Source: Parapristionchus giblindavisi
Lineage: Eukaryota > Nematoda > Chromadorea > Rhabditida > Diplogasteridae
Assembly: GCA_943737045.1 (NCBI GenBank)
Contig: CALSFV010000654.1
Location: 1 to 64,000 of the forward strand
Length of the DNA stretch: 64,000 nucleotides
Direction of reading: 5' to 3'
This document shows, in pieces, positions 27,301-40,439 of this stretch. Numbering within the stretch: the first letter of the stretch is position 1; every line of letters begins with the position of its first letter. Under the pieces are notes generated by a model that was not told the DNA's origin, did no database searches, and saw only the letters and a program-made list of their open reading frames with translations. The position numbers and the translations under genes were made by a program.

Positions 27301-28190
27301 ATATTAACTTGACACGAATTCTTTATTGCCAAAAAAGCATAATTCAATTTGGTTAATTCGGCTGAAGTGGCCGTTGTTCAACATGGGAACGTGCAAAATA
27401 CTCAGAATTTTTTGCTCTTTCGTTTGGTATATGACACGCTGGGTGTAGCAGAAAAAAATTTCATTTCAGGAATTGTTTTGGTCTTATCAGAGTGAAAGCT
27501 ACTTTTGTACTTTTTGCATTGTGGAATCAACACAGCATTACAGTTTGACATGAACTGAACTGTAGATTATTCAGAATTTTTTGCTCTTTCACGTGGTATA
27601 TGATACGATAAGAGTCGATAATATATTAACTTGACACGAATTCTTTATTGCCAAAAAAGCATAATTCAATTTGGTTAATTCGGCTGAAGTGGCCGTTGTT
27701 CAACATGGGAACGTGCAAAATACTCAGAATTTTTTGCCCTTTCGTTTGGTATATGACACGCTGGGTGTAGCAGAAAAAAATTTCATTTCAGGTATTGTTT
27801 TGGTCTTATCAGAGTGAAAGCTACTTTTGTACTTTTTGCATTGTGGAATCAACACAGCATTACAGTTTGACATGAACTGAAGTGTAGATTCTTCAGAATT
27901 TTTTGCTCTTTCACGTGGTATATGCTACGATAAGATTCGATAATATATTTACTTGACACGAATTCTTTATTGCCAAAAAAGCATAATTCAATTTGGTTAA
28001 TTCGGCTGAAGTGGCCGTTGTTCAACATGGGAACGTGCAAAATACTCAGAATTTTTTGCTCTTTCGTTTGGTATATGACACGCTGGGTGTAGCAGAAAAA
28101 AATTTCATTTCAGGTATTGTTTTGGTCTTATCAGAGTGAAAGCTACTTTTGTACTTTTTGCATTGTGGAATCAACACAGCATTACAGTTT
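24331..28190 (-). repeat. Two tandem 6-monomer higher-order repeats, 1932 bp each
   Basis: The marker tgaactaaag starts at 24331 and at 26263, exactly 1932 bp apart. Copy 1 and copy 2 share a series of rare variants at the same spacing: a longer A-run with aaaattcattt (about 25203 and 27127), a 7-T run (about 25322 and 27251), caggaattg (about 25537 and 27469), tatgatacg (about 25667 and 27599), gccctttcg (about 25804 and 27736) and gattcttcag (about 25956 and 27888). Differences are few: gtggagtcaac in copy 1 only (about 24948) and atttacttg in copy 2 only (about 27949). The near-identity shows a recent duplication by unequal exchange or amplification. Confidence 0.88.
24381..24701 (-). repeat. 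Representative 321-bp monomer variant (gaaaatattt type)
   Basis: This copy is 1 bp shorter than the common monomer because the run gaaaaaaattt is replaced by gaaaatattt. The change keeps a frame of about 65 codons open on each strand, which explains why short open frames recur at nearly fixed positions (for example 24451-24654 on plus and 24455-24652 on minus). The variant is interspersed among 322-bp copies and is one of the markers that reveals higher-order units. I see no sign that the frames are genes: they overlap each other almost completely on opposite strands, lack start context, and their presence depends on this 1-bp length change. Confidence 0.9.
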
Positions 28191-29475
28191 TACATGAACT
28201 GAAGTGTAGATTATTCAGAATTGTTTGCTCTTTCACGTGGTATATGCTACGATAAGAGTCGATAATATATTAACTTGACACGAATTCTTTATTGCCAAAA
28301 AAGCATAATTCAATTTGGTTAATTCGGCTGAAGTGGCCGTTGTTCAACATGGGAACGTGCAAAATACTCAGAATTTTTTGCTCTTTCGTTTGGTATATGA
28401 CACGCTGGGTGTAGCAGAAAATATTTCATTTCAGGTATTGTTTTGGTCTTATCAGAGTGAAAGCTACTTTTGTACTTTTTGCATTGTGGAATCAACACAG
28501 CATTACAGTTTGACATGAACTGAAGTGTAGATTCTTCAGAATTTTTTGCTCTTTCACGTGGTATATGCTACGATAAGATTCGATAATATATTAACTTGAC
28601 ACGAATTCTTTATTGCCAAAAAAGCATAATTCAATTTGGTTAATTCGGCTGAAGTGGCCGTTGTTCAACATGGGAACGTGCAAAATACTCAGAATTTTTT
28701 GCTCTTTCGTTTGGTATATGACACGCTGGGTGTAGCAGAAAAAAATTTCATTTCAGGTATTGTTTTGGTCTTATCAGAGTGAAAGCTACTTTTGTACTTT
28801 TTGCATTGTGGAATCAACACAGCATTACAGTTTTACATGAACTGAAGTGTAGATTATTCAGAATTGTTTGCTCTTTCACGTGGTATATGCTACGATAAGA
28901 GTCGATAATATATTAACTTGACACGAATTCTTTATTGCCAAAAAAGCATAATTCAATTTGGTTAATTCGGCTGAAGTGGCCGTTGTTCAACATGGGAACG
29001 TGCAAAATACTCAGAATTTTTTGCTCTTTCGTTTGGTATATGACACGCTGGGTGTAGCAGAAAATATTTCATTTCAGGTATTGTTTTGGTCTTATCAGAG
29101 TGAAAGCTACTTTTGTACTTTTTGCATTGTGGAATCAACACAGCATTACAGTTTGACATGAACTGAAGTGTAGATTCTTTAGAATTTTTTGCTCTTTCAC
29201 GTGGTATATGCTACGATAAGATTCGATAATATATTAACTTGACACGAATTCTTTATTGCCAAAAAAGCATAATTCAATTTGGTTAATTCGGCTGAAGTGG
29301 CCGTTGTTCAACATGGGAACGTGCAAAATACTCAGAATTTTTTGCTCTTTCGTTTGGTATATGACACGCTGGGTGTAGCAGAAAAAAATTTCATTTCAGG
29401 TATTGTTTTGGTCTTATCAGAGTGAAAGCTACTTTTGTACTGTTTGCATTGTGGAATCAACACAGCATTACAGCT
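28190..29475 (-). repeat. Two tandem dimer units of 643 bp
   Basis: The marker ttttacatgaac occurs at about 28189 and 28832, 643 bp apart. Each unit joins a monomer with gaattgtttgctc, gagtcg and the gaaaatattt run to a second monomer of the 322-bp type. Unit 1 continues into gattcttcag and unit 2 into gattctttag. The same dimer reappears at about 33015-34300, showing that this two-monomer unit has been copied to separate places in the array. Confidence 0.78.
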
Positions 29476-29796
29476 TGACATGAACTGAAGTGTAGATTAT
29501 TCAGAATTGTTTGCTCTTTCACGTGGTATATGCTACGATAAGATTCGATAATATATTAACTTGACACGAATTCTTTATTGCCAAAAAAGCATAATTCAAT
29601 TTTGTTAATTCGGCTGAAGTGGCCGTTGTTCAACATGGGAACGTGCAAAATACTCAGAATTTTTTGCTCTTTCGTTTGGTATATGACACGCTGGGTGTAG
29701 CAGAAAAAAATTTCATTTCAGGTATTGTTTTGGTCTTATCAGAGTGAAAGCTACTTTTGTACTTTTTGCATTGTGGAATCAACACAGCATTACAGT

Positions 29797-32700
29797 TTGA
29801 CATGAACTGAAGTGTAGATTATTCAGAATTTTTTGCTCTTTCACGTGGTATATGCTACGATAAGATTCGATAATATATTAACTTGACACGAATTCTTTAT
29901 TGCCAAAAAAGCATAATTCAATTTGGTTAATTCGGCTGAAGTGGCCGTTGTTCAACATGGGAACGTGCAAAATACTCAGAATTTTTTGCTCTTTCGTTTG
30001 GTATATGACACGCTGGGTGTAGCAGAAAAAAATTTCATTTCAGGTATTGTTTTGGTCTTATCAGAGTGAAAGCTACTTTTGTACTTTTTGCATTGTGGAA
30101 TCAACACAGCATTACAGTTTGACATGAACTGAAGTGTAGATTATTCAGAATTGTTTGCTCTTTCACGTGGTATATGCTACGATAAGAGTCGATAATATAT
30201 TAACTTGACACGAATTCTTTATTGCCAAAAAAGCATAATTCAATTTGGTTAATTCGGCTGAAGTGGCCGTTGTTCAACATGGGAACGTGCAAAATACTCA
30301 GAATTTTTTGCTCTTTCGTTTGGTATATGACACGCTGGGTGTAGCAGAAAAAAATTTCATTTCAGGTATTGTTTTGGTCTTATCAGAGTGAAAGCTACTT
30401 TTGTACTTTTTGCATTGTGGAATCAACACAGCATTACAGTTTGACATGAACTGAAGTGTAGATTATTCAGAATTTTTTGCTCTTTCACGTGGTATATGCT
30501 ACGATAAGAGTCGATAATATATTAACTTGACACGAATTCTTTATTGCCAAAAAAGCATAATTCAATTTGGTTAATTCGGCTGAAGTGGCCGTTGTTCAAC
30601 ATGGGAACGTGCAAAATACTCAGAATTTTTTGCTCTTTCGTTTGGTATATGACACGCTGGGTGTAGCAGAAAAAAATTTCATTTCAGGTATTGTTTTGGT
30701 CTTATCAGAGTGAAAGCTACTTTTGTACTTTTTGCATTGTGGAATCAACACAGCATTACAGTTTGACATGAACTGAAGTGTAGATTATTCAGAATTGTTT
30801 GCTCTTTCACGTGGTATATGCTACGATAAGAGTCGATAATATATTAACTTGACACGAATTCTTTATTGCCAAAAAAGCATAATTCAATTTGGTTAATTCG
30901 GCTGAAGTGGCCGTTGTTCAACATGGGAACGTGCAAAATACTCAGAATTTTTTGCTCTTTCGTTTGGTATATGACACGCTGGGTGTAGCAGAAAAAAATT
31001 TCATTTCAGGTATTGTTTTGGTCTTATCAGAGTGAAAGCTACTTTTGTACTTTTTGCATTGTGGAATCAACACAGCATTACAGTTTGACATGAACTGAAG
31101 TGTAGATTCTTCAGAATTTTTTGCTCTTTCACGTGGTATATGCTACGATAAGATTCGATAATATATTAACTTGACACGAATTCTTTATTGCCAAAAAAGC
31201 ATAATTCAATTTGGTTAATTCGGCTGAAGTGGCCGTTGTTCAACATGGGAACGTGCAAAATACTCAGAATTTTTTGCTCTTTCGTTTGGTATATGACACG
31301 CTGGGTGTAGCAGAAAAAAATTTCATTTCAGGTATTGTTTTGGTCTTATCAGAGTGAAAGCTACTTTTGTACTTTTTGCATTGTGGAATCAACACAGCAT
31401 TACAGTTTTACATGAACTGAAGTGTAGATTATTCAGAATTGTTTGCTCTTTCACGTGGTATATGCTACGATAAGATTCGATAATATATTAACTTGACACG
31501 AATTCTTTATTGCCAAAAAAGCATAATTCAATTTGGTTAATTCGGCTGAAGTGGCCGTTGTTCAACATGGGAACGTGCAAAATACTCAGAATTTTTTGCT
31601 CTTTCGTTTGGTATATGACACGCTGGGTGTAGCAGAAAAAAATTTCATTTCAGGTATTGTTTTGGTCTTATCAGAGTGAAAGCTACTTTTGTACTTTTTG
31701 CATTGTGGAATCAACACAGCATTACAGTTTGACATGAACTGAAGTGTAGATTATTCAGAATTGTTTGCTCTTTCACGTGGTATATGCTACGATAAGAGTC
31801 GATAATATATTAACTTGACACGAATTCTTTATTGCCAAAAAAGCATAATTCAATTTGGTTAATTCGGCTGAAGTGGCCGTTGTTCAACATGGGAACGTGC
31901 AAAATACTCAGAATTTTTTGCTCTTTCGTTTGGTATATGACACGCTGGGTGTAGCAGAAAAAAATTTCATTTCAGGTATTGTTTTGGTCTTATCAGAGTG
32001 AAAGCTACTTTTGTACTTTTTGCATTGTGGAATCAACACAGCATTACAGTTTGACATGAACTGAAGTGTAGATTATTCAGAATTTTTTGCTCTTTCACGT
32101 GGTATATGCTACGATAAGAGTCGATAATATATTAACTTGACACGAATTCTTTATTGCCAAAAAAGCATAATTCAATTTGGTTAATTCGGCTGAAGTGGCC
32201 GTTGTTCAACATGGGAACGTGCAAAATACTCAGAATTTTTTGCTCTTTCGTTTGGTATATGACACGCTGGGTGTAGCAGAAAAAAATTTCATTTCAGGTA
32301 TTGTTTTGGTCTTATCAGAGTGAAAGCTACTTTTGTACTTTTTGCATTGTGGAATCAACACAGCATTACAGTTTGACATGAACTGAAGTGTAGATTATTC
32401 AGAATTGTTTGCTCTTTCACGTGGTATATGCTACGATAAGAGTCGATAATATATTAACTTGACACGAATTCTTTATTGCCAAAAAAGCATAATTCAATTT
32501 GGTTAATTCGGCTGAAGTGGCCGTTGTTCAACATGGGAACGTGCAAAATACTCAGAATTTTTTGCTCTTTCGTTTGGTATATGACACGCTGGGTGTAGCA
32601 GAAAAAAATTTCATTTCAGGTATTGTTTTGGTCTTATCAGAGTGAAAGCTACTTTTGTACTTTTTGCATTGTGGAATCAACACAGCATTACAGTTTGACA

Positions 32701-33015
32701 TGAACTGAAGTGTAGATTCTTCAGAATTTTTTGCTCTTTCACGTGGTATATGCTACGATAAGATTCGATAATATATTAACTTGACACGAATTCTTTATTG
32801 CCAAAAAAGCATAATTCAATTTGGTTAATTCGGCTGAAGTGGCCGTTGTTCAACATGGGAACGTGCAAAATACTCAGAATTTTTTGCTCTTTCGTTTGGT
32901 ATATGACACGCTGGGTGTAGCAGAAAAAAATTTCATTTCAGGTATTGTTTTGGTCTTATCAGAGTGAAAGCTACTTTTGTACTTTTTGCATTGTGGAATC
33001 AACACAGCATTACAG
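29797..33015 (-). repeat. Two tandem 5-monomer higher-order repeats, about 1610 bp each
   Basis: The markers gattcttcag (31105 and 32715) and ttttacatg (about 31406 and 33016) are both repeated at a spacing of 1610 bp, five monomers. Within each unit two copies carry gaattgtttgctc with gagtcg, separated by a copy with gaattttttgctc. One visible difference is gattcg versus gagtcg after the ttttacatg marker at the unit ends. Confidence 0.75.
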
Positions 33016-34300
33016 TTTTACATGAACTGAAGTGTAGATTATTCAGAATTGTTTGCTCTTTCACGTGGTATATGCTACGATAAGAGTCGATAATATATTA
33101 ACTTGACACGAATTCTTTATTGCCAAAAAAGCATAATTCAATTTGGTTAATTCGGCTGAAGTGGCCGTTGTTCAACATGGGAACGTGCAAAATACTCAGA
33201 ATTTTTTGCTCTTTCGTTTGGTATATGACACGCTGGGTGTAGCAGAAAATATTTCATTTCAGGTATTGTTTTGGTCTTATCAGAGTGAAAGCTACTTTTG
33301 TACTTTTTGCATTGTGGAATCAACACAGCATTACAGTTTGACATGAACTGAAGTGTAGATTCTTCAGAATTTTTTGCTCTTTCACGTGGTATATGCTACG
33401 ATAAGATTCGATAATATATTAACTTGACACGAATTCTTTATTGCCAAAAAAGCATAATTCAATTTGGTTAATTCGGCTGAAGTGGCCGTTGTTCAACATG
33501 GGAACGTGCAAAATACTCAGAATTTTTTGCTCTTTCGTTTGGTATATGACACGCTGGGTGTAGCAGAAAAAAATTTCATTTCAGGTATTGTTTTGGTCTT
33601 ATCAGAGTGAAAGCTACTTTTGTACTTTTTGCATTGTGGAATCAACACAGCATTACAGTTTTACATGAACTGAAGTGTAGATTATTCAGAATTGTTTGCT
33701 CTTTCACGTGGTATATGCTACGATAAGAGTCGATAATATATTAACTTGACACGAATTCTTTATTGCCAAAAAAGCATAATTCAATTTGGTTAATTCGGCT
33801 GAAGTGGCCGTTGTTCAACATGGGAACGTGCAAAATACTCAGAATTTTTTGCTCTTTCGTTTGGTATATGACACGCTGGGTGTAGCAGAAAATATTTCAT
33901 TTCAGGTATTGTTTTGGTCTTATCAGAGTGAAAGCTACTTTTGTACTTTTTGCATTGTGGAATCAACACAGCATTACAGTTTGACATGAACTGAAGTGTA
34001 GATTATTCAGAATTGTTTGCTCTTTCACGTGGTATATGCTACGATAAGATTCGATAATATATTAACTTGACACGAATTCTTTATTGCCAAAAAAGCATAA
34101 TTCAATTTTGTTAATTCGGCTGAAGTGGCCGTTGTTCAACATGGGAACGTGCAAAATACTCAGAATTTTTTGCTCTTTCGTTTGGTATATGACACGCTGG
34201 GTGTAGCAGAAAAAAATTTCATTTCAGGTATTGTTTTGGTCTTATCAGAGTGAAAGCTACTTTTGTACTTTTTGCATTGTGGAATCAACACAGCATTACA
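33015..34300 (-). repeat. Dimer units of 643 bp, second locus
   Basis: The ttttacatgaac marker recurs at about 33015 and 33658, followed each time by gaattgtttgctc, gagtcg and the gaaaatattt length variant. These are the same dimers as at 28190-29475. After the second copy the array changes to monomers with gattcg and caattttgttaat. Confidence 0.72.
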
Positions 34301-34630
34301 GTTTGACATGAACTGAAGTGTAGATTATTCAGAATTTTTTGCTCTTTCACGTGGTATATGCTACGATAAGATTCGATAATATATTAACTTGACACGAATT
34401 CTTTATTGCCAAAAAAGCATAATTCAATTTGGTTAATTCGGCTGAAGTGGCCGTTGTTCAACATGGGAACGTGCAAAATACTCAGAATTTTTTGCTCTTT
34501 CGTTTGGTATATGACACGCTGGGTGTAGCAGAAAAAAATTTCATTTCAGGTATTGTTTTGGTCTTATCAGAGTGAAAGCTACTTTTGTACTTTTTGCATT
34601 GTGGAATCAACACAGCATTACAGTTTGACA

Positions 34631-36900
34631 TGAACTAAAGTGTAGATTATTCAGAATTTTTTGCTCTTTCACGTGGTATATGCTACGATAAGATTCGATA
34701 ATATATTAACTTGACACGAATTCTTTATTGCCAAAAAAGCATAATTCAATTTGGTTAATTCGGCTGAAGTGGCCGTTGTTCAACATGGGAACGTGCAAAA
34801 TACTCAGAATTTTTTGCTCTTTCGTTTGGTATATGACACGCTGGGTGTAGCAGAAAATATTTCATTTCAGGTATTGTTTTGGTCTTATCAGAGTGAAAGC
34901 TACTTTTGTACTTTTTGCATTGTGGAATCAACACAGCATTACAGTTTGACATGAACTGAAGTGTAGATTATTCAGAATTTTTTGCTCTTTCACGTGGTAT
35001 ATGCTACGATAAGATTCGATAATATATTAACTTGACACGAATTCTTTATTGCCAAAAAAGCATAATTCAATTTGGTTAATTCGGCTGAAGTGGCCGTTGT
35101 TCAACATGGGAACGTGCAAAATACTCAGAATTTTTTGCTCTTTCGTTTGGTATATGACACGCTGGGTGTAGCAGAAAAAAATTTCATTTCAGGTATTGTT
35201 TTGGTCTTATCAGAGTGAAAGCTACTTTTGTACTTTTTGCATTGTGGAATCAACACAGCATTACAGTTTGACATGAACTGAAGTGTAGATTATTCAGAAT
35301 TTTTTGCTCTTTCACGTGGTATGTGCTACGATAAGATTCGATAATATATTAACTTGACACGAATTCTTTATTGCCAAAAAAGCATAATTCAATATTGTTA
35401 ATTCGGCTGAAGTGGCCGTTGTTCAACATGGGAACGTGCAAAATACTCAGAATTTTTTGCTCTTTCGTTTGGTATATGACACGCTGGGTGTAGCAGAAAA
35501 AAATTTCATTTCAGGTATTGTTTTGGTCTTATCAGAGTGAAAGCTACTTTTGTACTTTTTGCATTGTGGAATCAACACAGCATTACAGTTTGACATGAAC
35601 TGAAGTGTAGATTATTCAGAATTTTTTGCTCTTTCACGTGGTATATGCTACGATAAGATTCGATAATATATTAACTTGACACGAATTCTTTATTGCCAAA
35701 AAAGCATAATTCAATTTGGTTAATTCGGCTGAAGTGGCCGTTGTTCAACATGGGAACGTGCAAAATACTCAGAATTTTTTGCTCTTTCGTTTGGTATATG
35801 ACACGCTGGGTGTAGCAGAAAAAAATTTCATTTCAGGTATTGTTTTGGTCTTATCAGAGTGAAAGCTACTTTTGTACTTTTTGCATTGTGGAATCAACAC
35901 AGCATTACAGTTTGACATGAACTAAAGTGTAGATTATTCAGAATTTTTTGCTCTTTCACGTGGTATATGCTACGATAAGATTCGATAATATATTAACTTG
36001 ACACGAATTCTTTATTGCCAAAAAAGCATAATTCAATTTGGTTAATTCGGCTGAAGTGGCCGTTGTTCAACATGGGAACGTGCAAAATACTCAGAATTTT
36101 TTGCTCTTTCGTTTGGTATATGACACGCTGGGTGTAGCAGAAAATATTTCATTTCAGGTATTGTTTTGGTCTTATCAGAGTGAAAGCTACTTTTGTACTT
36201 TTTGCATTGTGGAATCAACACAGCATTACAGTTTGACATGAACTGAAGTGTAGATTATTCAGAATTTTTTGCTCTTTCACGTGGTATATGCTACGATAAG
36301 ATTCGATAATATATTAACTTGACACGAATTCTTTATTGCCAAAAAAGCATAATTCAATTTGGTTAATTCGGCTGAAGTGGCCGTTGTTCAACATGGGAAC
36401 GTGCAAAATACTCAGAATTTTTTGCTCTTTCGTTTGGTATATGACACGCTGGGTGTAGCAGAAAAAAATTTCATTTCAGGTATTGTTTTGGTCTTATCAG
36501 AGTGAAAGCTACTTTTGTACTTTTTGCATTGTGGAATCAACACAGCATTACAGTTTGACATGAACTGAAGTGTAGATTATTCAGAATTTTTTGCTCTTTC
36601 ACGTGGTATGTGCTACGATAAGATTCGATAATATATTAACTTGACACGAATTCTTTATTGCCAAAAAAGCATAATTCAATATTGTTAATTCGGCTGAAGT
36701 GGCCGTTGTTCAACATGGGAACGTGCAAAATACTCAGAATTTTTTGCTCTTTCGTTTGGTATATGACACGCTGGGTGTAGCAGAAAAAAATTTCATTTCA
36801 GGTATTGTTTTGGTCTTATCAGAGTGAAAGCTACTTTTGTACTTTTTGCATTGTGGAATCAACACAGCATTACAGTTTGACATGAACTGAAGTGTAGATT
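34631..36900 (-). repeat. 4-monomer higher-order repeat, 1287 bp, two copies
   Basis: The marker tgaactaaag starts at 34631 and 35918, 1287 bp apart. The gaaaatattt variant follows each at the same distance (about 34854 and 36141), as does a monomer with tatgtgc plus caatattgttaat (about 35322 and 36609). The second copy changes at about 36943, where gagtcg replaces gattcg. Confidence 0.78.
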
Positions 36901-39900
36901 ATTCAGAATTTTTTGCTCTTTCACGTGGTATATGCTACGATAAGAGTCGATAATATATTAACTTGACACGAATTCTTTATTGCCAAAAAAGCATAATTCA
37001 ATTTGGTTAATTCGGCTGAAGTGGCCGTTGTTCAACATGGGAACGTGCAAAATACTCAGAATTTTTTGCTCTTTCGTTTGGTATATGACACGCTGGGTGT
37101 AGCAGAAAAAAATTTCATTTCAGGTATTGTTTTGGTCTTATCAGAGTGAAAGCTACTTTTGTACTTTTTGCATTGTGGAATCAACACAGCATTACAGTTT
37201 GACATGAACTGAAGTGTAGATTATTCAGAATTTTTTGCTCTTTCACGTGGTATGTGCTACGATAAGATTCGATAATATATTAACTTGACACGAATTCTTT
37301 ATTGCCAAAAAAGCATAATTCAATATTGTTAATTCGGCTGAAGTGGCCGTTGTTCAACATGGGAACGTGCAAAATACTCAGAATTTTTTGCTCTTTCGTT
37401 TGGTATATGACACAGTGGGTGTAGCAGAAAAAAATTTCATTTCAGGTATTGTTTTGGTCTTATCAGAGTGAAAGCTACTTTTGTACTTTTTGCATTGTGG
37501 AATCAACACAGCATTACAGTTTGACATGAACTGAAGTGTAGATTATTCAGAATTTTTTGCTCTTTCACGTGGTATATGCTACGATAAGAGTCGATAATAT
37601 ATTAACTTGACACGAATTCTTTATTGCCAAAAAAGCATAATTCAATTTGGTTAATTCGGCTGAAGTGGCCGTTGTTCAACATGGGAACGTGCAAAATACT
37701 CAGAATTTTTTGCTCTTTCGTTTGGTATATGACACGCTGGGTGTAGCAGAAAAAAATTTCATTTCAGGTATTGTTTTGGTCTTATCAGAGTGAAAGCTAC
37801 TTTTGTACTTTTTGCATTGTGGAATCAACACAGCATTACAGTTTGACATGAACTGAAGTGTAGATTATTCAGAATTGTTTGCTCTTTCACGTGGTATATG
37901 CTACGATAAGAGTCGATAATATATTAACTTGACACGAATTCTTTATTGCCAAAAAAGCATAATTCAATTTTGTTAATTCGGCTGAAGTGGCCGTTGTTCA
38001 ACATGGGAACGTGCAAAATACTCAGAATTTTTTGCTCTTTCGTTTGGTATATGACACGCTGGGTGTAGCAGAAAAAAATTTCATTTCAGGTATTGTTTTG
38101 GTCTTATCAGAGTGAAAGCTACTTTTGTACTTTTTGCATTGTGGAATCAACACAGCATTACAGTTTGACATGAACTGAAGTGTAGATTATTCAGAATTTT
38201 TTGCTCTTTCACGTGGTATATGCTACGATAAGATTCGATAATATATTAACTTGACACGAATTCTTTATTGCCAAAAAAGCATAATTCAATTTGGTTAATT
38301 CGGCTGAAGTGGCCGTTGTTCAACATGGGAACGTGCAAAATACTCAGAATGTTTTGCTCTTTCGTTTGGTATATGACACGCTGGGTGTAGCAGAAAAAAA
38401 TTTCATTTCAGGTATTGTTTTGGTCTTATCAGAGTGAAAGCTACTTTTGTACTTTTTGCATTGTGGAATCAACACAGCATTACAGTTAGACATGAACTGA
38501 AGTGTAGATTATTCAGAATTTTTTGCTCTTTCACGTGGTATATGCTACGATAAGATTCGATAATATATTAACTTGACACGAATTCTTTATTGCCAAAAAA
38601 GCATAATTCAATTTTGTTAATTCGGCTGAAGTGGCCGTTGTTCAACATGGGAACGTGCAAAATACTCAGAATTTTTTGCTCTTTCGTTTGGTATATGACA
38701 CGCTGGGTGTAGCAGAAAAAAATTTCATTTCAGGTATTGTTTTGGTCTTATCAGAGTGAAAGCTACTTTTGTACTTTTTGCATCGTGGAATCAACACAGC
38801 ATTACAGTTTGACATGAACTGAAGTGTAGATTATTCAGAATTTTTTGCTCTTTCACGTGGTATATGCTACGATAAGAGTCGATAATATATTAACTTGACA
38901 CGAATTCTTTATTGCCAAAAAAGCATAATTCAATTTGGTTAATTCGGCTGAAGTGGCCGTTGTTCAACATGGGAACGTGCAAAATACTCAGAATTTTTTG
39001 CTCTTTCGTTTGGTATATGACACGCTGGGTGTAGCAGAAAAAAATTTCATTTCAGGTATTGTTTTGGTCTCATCAGAGTGAAAGCTACTTTTGTACTTTT
39101 TGCATTGTGGAATCAACACAGCATTACAGTTTGACATGAACTGAAGTGTAGATTATTCAGAATTTTTTGCTCTTTCACGTGGTATATGCTACGATAAGAT
39201 TCGATAATATATTAACTTGACACGAATTCTTTATTGCCAAAAAAGCATAATTCAATTTGGTTAATTCGGCTGAAGTGGCCGTTGTTCAACATGGGAACGT
39301 GCAAAATACTCAGAATTTTTTGCTCTTTCGTTTGGTATATGACACGCTGGGTGTAGCAGAAAAAAATTTCATTTCAGGTATTGTTTTGGTCTTATCAGAG
39401 TGAAAGCTACTTTTGTACTTTTTGCATTGTGGAATCAACACAGCATTACAGTTTTACATGAACTGAAGTGTAGATTATTCAGAATTGTTTGCTCTTTCAC
39501 GTGGTATATGCTACGATAAGAGTCGATAATATATTAACTTGACACGAATTCTTTATTGCCAAAAAAGCATAATTCAATTTGGTTAATTCGGCTGAAGTGG
39601 CCGTTGTTCAACATGGGAACGTGCAAAATACTCAGAATTTTTTGCTCTTTCGTTTGGTATATGACACGCTGGGTGTAGCAGAAAATATTTCATTTCAGGT
39701 ATTGTTTTGGTCTTATCAGAGTGAAAGCTACTTTTGTACTTTTTGCATTGTGGAATCAACACAGCATTACAGTTTGACATGAACTGAAGTGTAGATTATT
39801 CAGAATTTTTTGCTCTTTCACGTGGTATATGCTACGATAAGAGTCGATAATATATTAACTTGACACGAATTCTTTATTGCCAAAAAAGCATAATTCAATT

Positions 39901-40439
39901 TGGTTAATTCGGCTGAAGTGGCCGTTGTTCAACATGGGAACGTGCAAAATACTCAGAATTTTTTGCTCTTTCGTTTGGTATATGACACGCTGGGTGTAGC
40001 AGAAAAAAATTTCATTTCAGGTATTGTTTTGGTCTTATCAGAGTGAAAGCTACTTTTGTACTTTTTGCATTGTGGAATCAACACAGCATTACAGTTTGAC
40101 ATGAACTGAAGTGTAGATTATTCAGAATTTTTTGCTCTTTCACGTGGTATGTGCTACGATAAGATTCGATAATATATTAACTTGACACGAATTCTTTATT
40201 GCCAAAAAAGCATAATTCAATATTGTTAATTCGGCTGAAGTGGCCGTTGTTCAACATGGGAACGTGCAAAATACTCAGAATTTTTTGCTCTTTCGTTTGG
40301 TATATGACACGCTGGGTGTAGCAGAAAAAAAATTCATTTCAGGTATTGTTTTGGTCTTATCAGAGTGAAAGCTACTTTTGTACTTTTTGCATTGTGGAAT
40401 CAACACAGCATTACAGTTTGACATGAACTGAAGTGTAGA

